Shown here: piece by piece, positions 1 to 6,797 of the stretch
Position numbering within the stretch: position 1 is the first letter of the stretch
Layout of the letters: every line of letters begins with the position of its first letter
Assembly (NCBI GenBank): GCA_003523945.1
Contig: DOFS01000623.1
Span: 1-9,317 of the forward strand
Direction of reading: 5' to 3'
DNA: 9,317 nt
Source: Nitrospiraceae bacterium
GTDB lineage: Bacteria; Nitrospirota; Nitrospiria; Nitrospirales; UBA8639
Notes under the pieces: model-generated
What the model saw: only the letters and a program-made list of their open reading frames with translations
What the model was told of the DNA's origin: nothing
Database searches by the model: none
Translations under genes and position numbers: made by a program

Positions 1-1
1 C

Positions 2-229
2 GGAGATGAACCCTCAATTTTGGAGGGCATGTCCTTAGTGGTGGATTCGGATCAGACAGGTTCGAAAGCTGCCAGTCTATTTGGCCCTATCGCCTTTCAT
101 CCGGAGGTCCAGTTAGCCAGGGAGAGTCAGGATCAGGAGGGTGAGCAGTCTCAGGCTACCTCAAAGAATAGACTGATTGGGGCTCTTCTCATGTATCTGG
201 GATTAAAACATGCCCAAGGGACAAACTAA
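2..229 (+). CDS. C-terminal 75 residues of an unrecognised protein (5' end outside window)
   Basis: The frame is open from the first complete codon at position 2 to a TAA at 227-229, so the gene almost certainly begins before the window. The visible part reads GDEPSILEGM early on, then a polar Gln/Glu/Ser-rich stretch around the middle (residues about 41-53), and ends in a short hydrophobic helix-like segment (LIGALLMYLGL) before a polar tail. I do not recognise the family. There is an internal TTG and an ATG, but neither has a convincing Shine-Dalgarno sequence, so a gene starting inside the window is less likely. The stop codon abuts the ATG of the next small reading frame (TAAATG), which suggests that the two are co-transcribed and perhaps translationally coupled. 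Function cannot be inferred from this fragment. Confidence 0.5.
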   Translation, partial: GDEPSILEGMSLVVDSDQTGSKAASLFGPIAFHPEVQLARESQDQEGEQSQATSKNRLIGALLMYLGLKHAQGTN

Positions 230-491
230 ATGGGAGTATTCAAAAAGGTGCTCATCGGCATTCTCACCGGATTGCTCACCTACTCCCCCGGACGCTCCGC
301 CCGTCCAAAAAGTCGCTGCGGCTTTGCTGGAAGAGCCTATTTTAAACACCCCCTCATTATCTTGGGATAGGTCTCGGGCTCTCTCATATGCTAATAAAAA
401 GATGATATATTTAGGATATTCACCAGGCTCTAAATTGTTCCCGATCATTCACATGTGGAACTTCATCGCGGTAGTCCTGCCTGCCGGGTGA
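230..491 (+). pseudogene. Small signal-peptide-like gene, apparently frameshifted in a C5 run
   Basis: An ATG at 230 directly follows the preceding stop and has an AAGGGA ribosome-binding site 8-10 bases upstream. The start reads MGVFKKVLIGILTGLLTYSP, a lysine-then-hydrophobic leader typical of a signal peptide or membrane anchor. As written, this frame ends after 46 codons at a TAG (368-370), and its second half is Arg/Cys-rich and looks non-coding. Removing one C from the run CCCCC at 285-289 joins the leader to another frame open to TGA at 489-491. The result would be an 86-residue protein continuing DAPPVQKVAAALLEEPILNT, with a hydrophobic C-terminal segment. I infer a +1 frameshift, real or a homopolymer sequencing error. 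The alternative is an intact 46-residue peptide at 230-370. The family is not recognised. Confidence 0.35.
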
Positions 492-604
492 TGCTCTCGC
501 TTTAAAACCCTGCTTTACCCTACCCATATATTTCTGAATCGATGTATCCAACCAGGGCACACCCTGAATGGAGCGGTCCAAAAGTTTTGGGAGAACGTTC
601 GTGG

Positions 605-1723
605 TTACCGGGAAGGCTGTTTCCTTTTAGGTCCGGGCTGAATTTCCGCACGGATGGTGTGGGTTCCCGGAGGCAGGCCTTCAGAGAGGATAATCCCGAT
701 AATCAACTCACCCTGGATGTGTTCGGTCACCTGTCCCAGTCTGCCTCGGATTTCGGCTGTTCGCTTTTCCCCGGCGTTAAATGATCCGAGCGGGACAGGA
801 AGGGAGGTTCCCCGTTTAAAGGCCTCGACCAAGGCCTGGGTACCCCGTAATTCCACATAGACCGAAGGAATAGGTTTCTCACTGACATTGGTCGATTCAA
901 TCAAGAGGATAACGGCCTCTCCCCCCTCCAACACTAAATTGCGGTTGGCATCCACCAACTTTGTTCGAAACTGAATTGAGGGACTGACTTCGGCCTGGAT
1001 AGAGCGTACTGCCTGATTAGTATTTGAAAATGGCTGACCGGGAGGTATGCCAGGTTGGCCAGAAGTTGGCGGAGAAACTGGTGCCGGAGGTGTTTCTGCA
1101 GCGATGGACTGATTGAGCCGTGGAAGCACACTGATCATATCCCTGGCTAAGGCTTCCGCCGCATTTTCCACGGTTCCATCAAGCTGTGTGGTGCTGCAGG
1201 AGGCCGATTGTCCGGACAAAGCCGGAGTCCAGAGGCTGACCTTTTGATGGTAAAGCAATGGCGATTGGGCTAATGCCGTTCCCTGTGAGTCCTCATACAC
1301 CGCCTGCATGTTCAGATCCACAAAGGCGTGGTACCGCTCTTCTTCTCCCGTTTTAGTCACCGGATCCAGGGTAAATTGATTCAAGTTCAGAAGAATGCGA
1401 TACCCGTCGGGAGGGGTGCCTGAGGCTTGGCCAACTGGAGGTTCGGCTTGTACGGTGTTAAAGCGTTCCATGCCCACTTTCATGAACGTTTTTGCAATGA
1501 GGTCCCCAACCGGTATGGAATAGGGAAGTCCGCAGGCATCCACTGTTTGTGTGTATTGAAGGAGACTATCTGAAAAAGCGTAGGAAATGTTCAGGGGAAG
1601 CCGTGGCTCAGGCTCGGATTCAAAACCCAACCGGGGAATGGAAACTTTATTGCAGGCTGAAAGGACCGTGAAGAGGAACGCCAGGAGTACACAATAAGGA
1701 GAGAAAAGTATTTTTCGACACAC
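605..1723 (-). CDS. Two-domain lipoprotein, unknown function, EF-hand-like loop in C-terminal domain
   Basis: The protein has 372 residues. It starts at a GTG (1723) because the frame is closed by a TAG twelve bases upstream; an AGGG lies about 8 bases before the start. A signal peptide ends in the lipobox LSAC, with the lipidated Cys at 24 followed by Asn, which in E. coli terms favours the outer membrane. Residues about 45-205 form an alpha/beta-looking domain with Cys64 and Cys176 that could form a disulphide. A Pro-rich linker (about 210-232) leads to a beta-rich C-terminal domain (about 250-362). That domain holds DANRNLVLEGGE at 258-269, with Asp1, Asn3, Asn5 and Glu12 spaced as in an EF-hand or dockerin calcium loop, and a later NAGEKRTAEIRG stretch like a bacterial Ig-type domain. 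I know of no assigned function. It diverges from two other lipoprotein genes, which hints at a shared envelope role. Confidence 0.82.
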   Translation of the reverse strand: MCRKILFSPYCVLLAFLFTVLSACNKVSIPRLGFESEPEPRLPLNISYAFSDSLLQYTQTVDACGLPYSIPVGDLIAKTFMKVGMERFNTVQAEPPVGQASGTPPDGYRILLNLNQFTLDPVTKTGEEERYHAFVDLNMQAVYEDSQGTALAQSPLLYHQKVSLWTPALSGQSASCSTTQLDGTVENAAEALARDMISVLPRLNQSIAAETPPAPVSPPTSGQPGIPPGQPFSNTNQAVRSIQAEVSPSIQFRTKLVDANRNLVLEGGEAVILLIESTNVSEKPIPSVYVELRGTQALVEAFKRGTSLPVPLGSFNAGEKRTAEIRGRLGQVTEHIQGELIIGIILSEGLPPGTHTIRAEIQPGPKRKQPSR

Positions 1724-2167
1724 TGAGTTACCCTACCCCAACATCTTGAAAGATGGCAACTGGGTCCTGCGTTTTTCTTGGGTCCCTTCAACCAAGGTTC
1801 TGGAAATCGTTTATGGAGACGGAGACCATGTGAAAGGAAACACCCATGCTCCCAAAGTCCAGTTGAGGATCATGTTTTCCCTTTCCTACCGTGCCGGAAG
1901 TTCCGCCTAGGGAGAACGGATTTCCACCCAGCGATTGATGACCTCCTAAAATTATCTCGGGCTGAGGGTTCCAAATAGGTTTGGGTCCATGCTGATTAAA
2001 TGCCAATTTTTGGAAGGATGACCTCTCAATGTTTACATGAAAATTAGGAGGGTAGACCTATCTCATGATTAGGGAGTGCTTCGGGCTCTTTCATTATCTT
2101 GACGATCCCTGATCGAAGGGAGGACAATTTATATGACAAATTAACTTTAACCAATGGAGGCTTCACC
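1724..2167. other. 444-bp divergent intergenic region between lipoprotein genes
   Basis: No convincing gene is present. The short reading frames on either strand lack ribosome-binding sites and protein-like composition. Two small inverted repeats are visible. One is a 5-bp stem CATCT/AGATG at 1742-1755, just upstream of the minus-strand start. The other is CCAAA/TTTGG with a 4-base loop at 1971-1984, extendable by outer GG/CC pairs to 1967-1988. Neither is followed by a T run, so neither is an intrinsic terminator. TTGACG at 2099-2104 resembles a -35 box, but the nearest AT-rich -10 (TTATAT, 2129-2134) is 24 bases away, too far for a normal sigma-70 promoter. The promoters for both flanking genes should lie here, but I cannot place them. 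Confidence 0.5.
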
Positions 2168-2935
2168 ATGTGGCGTCACATGTGGTTGATTGTTGTTTTG
2201 CTGAATGCGTTTTCTTTTTTCGGTTGTTCGTTCGACAATACTCCCAGGCGGCTGGCGGCTTACCTTCCCCAATCCTCCGTTCAGACAGGTGTCCCAGCAA
2301 AGATGATGACTCAAGCCGAAGAGGTGATCAGTGCCTTAGTTGTTCTGAACGATGCAGGATTTGAAAAATCGGCACCTGAACTTCGCCGAGGCACACTGGA
2401 AAATCTCGGGGAGCATCTCAAAACGGAAATCCAGAAACAATTGCCGGTGCAGTTTACATCCGTGGTGTATCCGGATGATCTGCAGCCCAACGGCTCCGCT
2501 GACCAACTGATCCAATTGGCGAAGGAGCAGAGCGTTCCGTATCTTCTGTTGGCGGTTTTGTCCAGTTCAGAATGGGAAGTCTTTGATCGTCTTCCGATGG
2601 CGAGCAACCTAGGCGGTGGCGGAATGCGAAGTATGGGTCTCAATGGCTATCGGGCTGAAAATTACGCACGTGTGGAATTGGCCTTGATTGATGGTCAAAC
2701 AGGTCAACCGGTGATGACTACGGATGGTCAAGCCTGGGCGACATTGGAACGATTAGCGGTGCCTCTGGAGTCGAATATCTATCCCGTGGTCCGGCGGGCG
2801 CAGACCCAACCGCCTATTTATCCCAACTCTGAAGACGAGGCGTATGAAACCCTTCGTTGGGTTTCCGGACAGGATGCCATTGCTCAAGCCGTGATGCATT
2901 TTGAAGACCTATGGCGGAAGCATCAGTCGACCTGA
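2168..2935 (+). CDS. Putative lipoprotein, unknown function (tandem paralogue 1)
   Basis: The protein has 255 residues. The ATG at 2168 is chosen over an in-frame upstream TTG (2099) because GGAGG lies 7 bases before it and the signal peptide starts there. The leader MWRHMWLIVVLLNAFSFFGC ends in Cys20. The lipobox is FFGC, with Phe instead of the usual Leu at -3, and Ser follows the Cys. The mature protein shows alternating strand/helix segments: SALVVLNDAG (about 55-64), a long amphipathic helix (about 74-92), VPYLLLAVLSSSE (123-135), a Gly-rich insert (GGGGM, 149-153), and a strand pair ARVELALIDGQTGQPV (167-182). This layout recalls periplasmic TolB-N/CsgG-like alpha/beta lipoproteins, but I cannot assign the family. 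It is followed after 4 bp by a gene whose product shares spacing and several residues, so the two are probably a co-transcribed, duplicated pair. Confidence 0.82.
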   Translation: MWRHMWLIVVLLNAFSFFGCSFDNTPRRLAAYLPQSSVQTGVPAKMMTQAEEVISALVVLNDAGFEKSAPELRRGTLENLGEHLKTEIQKQLPVQFTSVVYPDDLQPNGSADQLIQLAKEQSVPYLLLAVLSSSEWEVFDRLPMASNLGGGGMRSMGLNGYRAENYARVELALIDGQTGQPVMTTDGQAWATLERLAVPLESNIYPVVRRAQTQPPIYPNSEDEAYETLRWVSGQDAIAQAVMHFEDLWRKHQST

Positions 2936-2939
2936 TCCG

Positions 2940-3629
2940 ATGCCCCTTTTATTCATATTGTTCGGCTGTGTGGTGCCTTTTATCCTGGCGGGATGTGGGG
3001 CAGGTCCCACCCCCCGGCTGAGTGATCTGGTTGGAAAAGAGGCCTTTGAACACCGGGGGATTTCTTCCAAGAATGGTGAGTGGACCGGGTTGCCCAATCT
3101 TGGCCTGATTGTGCATTCAGATGCTACGGCTCAAAATGCCGCTCCGGCGATCAGTTCCACCTATCTTGAAACGCTCTCTCGACGCACCGGAAATTTTCTC
3201 AGGCAGCATTGTTCATTTCAGGAGATTGTGTCTCGACCATTGTTCTCTCGGCCGCTAAACTTTTCTCAAGAATTGAAAAACCATGGCCGACGCCTACATG
3301 TCCCCTATGCAATCGTGGTTGTGTTTTCAAGTCGCGAGAAGACCGGTCCTGTAAAAATTGGAGAAGCCACGATGATGACTCAAATGAGCGGAACCATTAT
3401 TGAAAATTCAGCCTTGGCTGAGGTGGGCATTCTTCGTCTTTCGGATTTCCAAATGGTCTTCAGGTCACAGGGGTTGGGTGCCGAAAGTTTAGAGCAATTG
3501 GATGTTCCTATCGGTAAAAACCGGCCTTCCGCCCTAGAGGCTCGGGATATCTTGAGGGCTCAAGCCGGTCAACAGGCGCTGGACCGGGCCTTGGAATATG
3601 TAGGGGCGGTTTGTCAGCCTGGGGCGTGA
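2940..3629 (+). CDS. Putative lipoprotein, unknown function (tandem paralogue 2)
   Basis: The protein has 229 residues, starting at an ATG 4 bp after the stop of the previous lipoprotein gene. No good Shine-Dalgarno sequence is visible next to this ATG. Translation may rely on coupling, or on the GGCGGAAG about 20 bases upstream. An upstream TTG (2901) is possible but would put polar residues in front of the signal peptide. The lipobox is LAGC with Cys19. The mature part parallels its neighbour: GLIVHSDA (about 55-62), a helix (about 73-90), VPYAIVVVFSS (121-131), then ALAEVGILRLSDFQMVF (158-174) and LEQLDVPI (184-191), closely matching LERLAVPL in the neighbour. It lacks the neighbour's Gly-rich insert. 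Cys91 and Cys225 are present. The function is unknown; a membrane-anchored periplasmic location is inferred from the lipobox. Confidence 0.8.
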   Translation: MPLLFILFGCVVPFILAGCGAGPTPRLSDLVGKEAFEHRGISSKNGEWTGLPNLGLIVHSDATAQNAAPAISSTYLETLSRRTGNFLRQHCSFQEIVSRPLFSRPLNFSQELKNHGRRLHVPYAIVVVFSSREKTGPVKIGEATMMTQMSGTIIENSALAEVGILRLSDFQMVFRSQGLGAESLEQLDVPIGKNRPSALEARDILRAQAGQQALDRALEYVGAVCQPGA

Positions 3630-3642
3630 CCGCGAATGTCGG

Positions 3643-4140
3643 TTACCGGTAGTTTTCAAATTGCAGATCGAGCCCAAAGTCCTGCTCTTTGAGATGTTTC
3701 ATGACGGCTTGCAATTCGTCCTTACTTTTGCTTTGTACCCGGACTTGTTCCCCTTGAATTTGTCCCTGGGCCTTGAATTTGGCCTCTTTGATTGATTTTG
3801 TGATGGCTTTGGCCTTGTCTTCGGGAAGACCGCTCTGAATGGTAATGGTTTGGCGGACGGTTCCCCCTAAGGCTTCTTCCACTTTCCCATACGTCAAGCC
3901 TTTCAACGACACATTGCGTTTGACGCATTTGGACTTGAGGATATCCAAGACCGCGTTGAGTTTGTAGTCATCATCAGAAATCACCACTAACTGCTTGTCT
4001 TTTTCTTTTAACGTCAATTCGGTTTTTGATCCTTTAAAATCAAAGCGTTGCCCGACTTCTTTTTCGGTCTGATCCACCACATTTTTCATTTCCTGAATGT
4101 CGATTCGGGAAATGACGTCGAAGGAATAGTTGTCTGCCAT
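3643..4140 (-). CDS. yajQ: YajQ family nucleotide-binding protein
   Basis: The protein has 165 residues, the usual length of this family (about 160-165). It is recognised from the N-terminus MADNYSFDVISRIDIQEM, the FDFKGSKTELTL stretch near residues 33-44, KCVKRNVSLKGLTYG in the middle, and the C-terminal signature QDFGLDLQFENYR. YajQ proteins are cytoplasmic and fold into two ferredoxin-like halves. They bind nucleotides or tRNA, and in Xanthomonas a member acts as a cyclic-di-GMP effector that influences transcription. The ligand of this one is not evident from sequence. The start is well supported by AAGGAG 4 bases upstream of the ATG. It lies 36 bp after the permease gene on the same strand, so it is probably the last gene of that unit. 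Its 3' end faces the second lipoprotein gene across 13 bp, with no terminator visible between. Confidence 0.95.
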   Translation of the reverse strand: MADNYSFDVISRIDIQEMKNVVDQTEKEVGQRFDFKGSKTELTLKEKDKQLVVISDDDYKLNAVLDILKSKCVKRNVSLKGLTYGKVEEALGGTVRQTITIQSGLPEDKAKAITKSIKEAKFKAQGQIQGEQVRVQSKSKDELQAVMKHLKEQDFGLDLQFENYR

Positions 4141-4176
4141 AAGTCTCCTTACCGGTTGTTGTTGAAGGTCGCTGGA

Positions 4177-6126
4177 TTAGCAGCACCGTCCTGCGGGAAG
4201 TTGAATGCCTTCGCCTTCAATCACCTCTGTACTGTTCAATGGATGTTTATGCACAAGATAGCCATACCATTTTCTGGCGCTGTCTATGAGGACAATGAGT
4301 GCGAGTAGGGCCACCAGCCCGACGAGTGTGGCATTGATGGCCATGGTCAGGCTTTGGGACCCGGCTGTTGAGAGGGCACGACTGATAAAGATCATCAGGA
4401 GTTCATAGCATCCGGCCAGGGTGATAACCCCAACAAACACCATCGGAATAACCGTCACCCACAGATAGGTTGTCTTGTTCATTTTGATAAGCACGGTCGT
4501 GGCAATACAGAGTGCAAGCATACCGAGTAATTGATTGGCTGCGCCAAACATGGGCCAGATGGTCGCAATGGATCCTGTGCCAATGAGATACCCCCACGCT
4601 CCAACCACGAACAAACTGGCGCCTAATACTCCGGGCCACCAGTTAATCTGTTTGAGCGGGGTATAGAATCGTCCTCCTAATTCCTGAACCAGATACCGGG
4701 CGACCCGCGTCCCAGCATCAATGGTGGTCAAAATGAACAGGGCTTCGAACAACAGCGCGAATTGATACCAGTAGGCCATGAGTCCGGACATCCCCGGCAA
4801 GCTGGAAAAAATCGAGGCCATGCCCACGGCCAAGGATACCGCACCTCCAGGACGGCCCGATACATCGACCTCAACAAGCGTGGAGAGTTCCGTAATGTGG
4901 GAGGTCGGAAATCCCATGGTTTGCAAGGTTTCAGCGGACAGGCTGGTGTTAATCGCAAAATAGTCGCCGGGAACGAGAAGGCAGGCGGCGATAAGCGCAA
5001 CGACGCCGACAAAGCTTTCCAGGAGCATGGCACCGTAGCCGACGATGGCCTGAGATTCACGACTAATCAGCTTGGGCGTGGTTCCTGATGAGACCAGGGA
5101 ATGAAAGCCGGAAATGGCCCCACAGGCGATGGTGATAAAGAGAAAGGGAAACAACGTTCCTGGAATGATCGGTCCATTGCCAGCCGTAAATATGGTTGTG
5201 CGAGGCATTTCAATGGTGGGCGCCAGCACAATGACGCCGACCGCCAGAAGGGCAATCACGCCTAATTTCATAAATGTTGAGAGGTAATCCCGGGGCACTA
5301 ATAACATCCAGACGGGGAGGACTGAGGCAAGAAATCCATATGCCGCAAGGCTCCACGTAAGGGTGGTGCGATCCCATAAAAACCATTCCGCCCATTCTGA
5401 TTGTGCCACGGTTCGACCGACGATAATGGCCACTATCAAGAGACCTAACCCGATCAGCGTCATTTCCCCGACTTGTCCCTGGCGAAATTTTTGAAGGTAT
5501 AGTCCCATGAGCAAGGCGATGGGAATGGTCATGACGATGGTAAAGGTGCCCCAGGCATTGTGAAAGAGCGCGTTCACCACCGCCAGGCCTAACCCGGCTA
5601 GCGCGACGACCACGATAAAAAGCACGGCAATTGCCGTGGCCATGCCGGTAATGGGACCTAATTCAGCATGGGCGATCTCCGGAAGTGAACGGCCATTTCG
5701 CCTCATGGAGGCGACAAGAATAATAAAATCTTGGACTGCACCGGCCAGAACCGCGCCAATGACAATCCATAAAAACCCTGGGAGGAAGCCAAATTGTGCC
5801 GCCAGCACGGGACCGAGTAATGGGCCCGCTCCGGCGATAGCCGCAAAATGATGTCCGAAGAGAATGTATTTGTTGGCGGGATAAAAATTTGTGCCGTCTT
5901 CCAGCCGGTGCGCGGGTGTGCGACGTCGATCATCCAGATTCATGACTCGCTGCGCCAAAAACCGTCCATAAAACCGGTAGGCCAACACATAAAAGCAGGA
6001 GGCGGCGACCACGAGCCAGAGTCCGTTTACTTTTTCTTGGGGGTTCAATACACCGACGACATGACCGAATGCCACGGCACAAAGTCCTGCGAGTCCCAGC
6101 CATCCGATCTTGTTCCACAAAGACAT
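4177..6126 (-). CDS. cstA: CstA/BtsT-family carbon-starvation permease
   Basis: This is a polytopic inner-membrane protein of about 649 residues, with most of its length in hydrophobic segments. Family hallmarks are KYILFGHHFAAIAGAGPLLGP (residues about 86-106), GAVQDFIIL followed by SMRRNGRSLPEIAHAELGP (about 129-158), and a later GAISGFHSLVSSGTTPK and IWPMFGAANQLLG. The E. coli relatives CstA and BtsT (about 700 residues) import pyruvate, and CstA has also been linked to peptide uptake; the substrate here is inferred only. I prefer the ATG at 6126 because AGGA lies 8 bases upstream. The ATG at 6135 would add three residues but has AGG directly abutting it. The C-terminus is short and ends in Cys-Cys. 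No small ybdD/yjiX-like gene follows; yajQ does, after 36 bp. A PGPGW membrane gene precedes it on the same strand. Confidence 0.95.
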   Translation of the reverse strand: MSLWNKIGWLGLAGLCAVAFGHVVGVLNPQEKVNGLWLVVAASCFYVLAYRFYGRFLAQRVMNLDDRRRTPAHRLEDGTNFYPANKYILFGHHFAAIAGAGPLLGPVLAAQFGFLPGFLWIVIGAVLAGAVQDFIILVASMRRNGRSLPEIAHAELGPITGMATAIAVLFIVVVALAGLGLAVVNALFHNAWGTFTIVMTIPIALLMGLYLQKFRQGQVGEMTLIGLGLLIVAIIVGRTVAQSEWAEWFLWDRTTLTWSLAAYGFLASVLPVWMLLVPRDYLSTFMKLGVIALLAVGVIVLAPTIEMPRTTIFTAGNGPIIPGTLFPFLFITIACGAISGFHSLVSSGTTPKLISRESQAIVGYGAMLLESFVGVVALIAACLLVPGDYFAINTSLSAETLQTMGFPTSHITELSTLVEVDVSGRPGGAVSLAVGMASIFSSLPGMSGLMAYWYQFALLFEALFILTTIDAGTRVARYLVQELGGRFYTPLKQINWWPGVLGASLFVVGAWGYLIGTGSIATIWPMFGAANQLLGMLALCIATTVLIKMNKTTYLWVTVIPMVFVGVITLAGCYELLMIFISRALSTAGSQSLTMAINATLVGLVALLALIVLIDSARKWYGYLVHKHPLNSTEVIEGEGIQLPAGRCC

Positions 6127-6199
6127 GCGGGCCATCCTAGCAATGGGGGAAAAGGGTGTAAACGGGTGACGGCTAAGCGAGGTTCAGGCCGACAGGTGG

Positions 6200-6640
6200 T
6201 TAGGTCGGAGTGTTTTCATGAAACACAAACGGGTGCTTGCCCGCTTTTTCTCGCAGGGAGTTGATGGTGTTGAGAATTTGGGGTTGCCGAATGATTTTTT
6301 GTTCAACCCGATGCTTTCCCGGAAAGTCCAGAAACAATATGCCCAGGAGCATCGTGAGGAGTCCTTGGCCTGGTAAGACCAGCATGGCGATTCCGGCTAC
6401 CAGAAACATGAGCCCCAGTCCATTTTTCACCATCAACCCAATGGCGCGAATAATTGGATGATGATTGGCAAACCACTTACGACTGCCATGATTGTTGAAA
6501 TAATCAGGTGGCAGGCGAACCAATATGGCGGGGATCGCAATGAGAGTCCCGACAAAGACAATGAATGACAAGGTGATCATACCGATCCAGATCTCACGGG
6601 GAACCCAGGATTCGGCAAATTGAATCAGTTGATCAATCAT
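6200..6640 (-). CDS. PGPGW-domain small integral membrane protein
   Basis: The protein has 146 residues with a hydrophobic helix at about 20-42, then the polar turn RLPPDYF, and a hydrophobic hairpin at about 68-104. The hairpin contains the signature VLPGQGLLTMLLG (88-100), the variant of the PGPGW motif seen in many of these proteins. DFPGKHRVE and a basic helical tail follow. It is predicted to sit in the inner membrane. The biochemical function of the family is not established. The ATG at 6640 is kept because the N-terminal helix fits the family, but no Shine-Dalgarno sequence precedes it. A second ATG at residue 21 is a weaker choice because it falls inside the first helix region. It lies 73 bp upstream of the permease gene and is probably transcribed with it. 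Confidence 0.85.
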   Translation of the reverse strand: MIDQLIQFAESWVPREIWIGMITLSFIVFVGTLIAIPAILVRLPPDYFNNHGSRKWFANHHPIIRAIGLMVKNGLGLMFLVAGIAMLVLPGQGLLTMLLGILFLDFPGKHRVEQKIIRQPQILNTINSLREKAGKHPFVFHENTPT

Positions 6641-6657
6641 GGTGGGAAAGATAGCTC

Positions 6658-6666
6658 ATTATATCA
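6658..6666 (-). promoter_or_regulatory. Extended -10 promoter for the PGPGW-cstA-yajQ unit
   Basis: On the minus strand the sequence reads TGATATAAT: a perfect TATAAT at 6663-6658 preceded by TGn, the extended -10 element that can work without a -35 box. No TTGACA-like hexamer lies 16-18 bases upstream. Transcription would start near 6651, leaving only about 11 bases before the ATG at 6640. This fits the absence of a Shine-Dalgarno sequence there. Confidence 0.5.
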
Positions 6667-6701
6667 AAAAATCATGCGGTGGGGTGTGAGGGCAGGTCCG
6701 G

Positions 6702-6731
6702 TTGTACTCTGAAAAATGTGCACTTTATAAT
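6702..6731 (+). promoter_or_regulatory. Sigma-70-type promoter for the EVE-domain gene
   Basis: TTGTAC (6702-6707) and a perfect TATAAT (6726-6731) are separated by 18 bases. The -35 box matches consensus only in TTG, but the -10 box is ideal. A start near 6738 would give a leader of about 60 bases before the EVE gene ATG at 6798. It is back to back with the minus-strand -10 at 6658-6663 in the same 157-bp gap. Confidence 0.5.
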
Positions 6732-6797
6732 CGCCCAATGGGGTGTATGTCAGGACCATTATGTATTTGGAGTCCACAAGGACACGGGTGAGGCCTT

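Noticed and set aside
203..448. 81-codon minus-strand frame overlapping the small broken gene
   Set aside because: No ribosome-binding site at its start, and it lies opposite a better supported plus-strand frame with a good start site.
553..566. CAGGG-CACA-CCCTG hairpin downstream of the minus-strand lipoprotein gene as its terminator
   Set aside because: The stem is only 5 bp and no T run follows on either strand.
1761..1988. Three copies of TGGGTCC (1761, 1779, 1982) as operator sites
   Set aside because: Irregular spacing and short length; consistent with chance.
1788..2006. 72-codon minus-strand frame in the divergent lipoprotein intergenic region
   Set aside because: Begins with TTG, has no Shine-Dalgarno sequence, and its composition (Gly/Pro/His-rich, no recognisable pattern) is not protein-like.
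354..2101. Shared words TCATTATCTTG and TCGGGCTCT at 354-381 and 2081-2101 as a dispersed repeat
   Set aside because: The two words occur in opposite order at the two places, and several repeated 11-mers are expected by chance in a window of this size.
2099..2134. TTGACG plus TTATAT as a promoter for the lipoprotein pair
   Set aside because: The spacing is 24 bases, well outside the 16-19 normally tolerated, and no better -10 lies at the right distance.
2118..2144. Three-codon reading frame ATG ACA AAT TAA behind a strong GGGAGG site
   Set aside because: Curious as a possible leader mini-frame, but too short to support without conservation; the lipoprotein start at 2168 has its own good ribosome-binding site.
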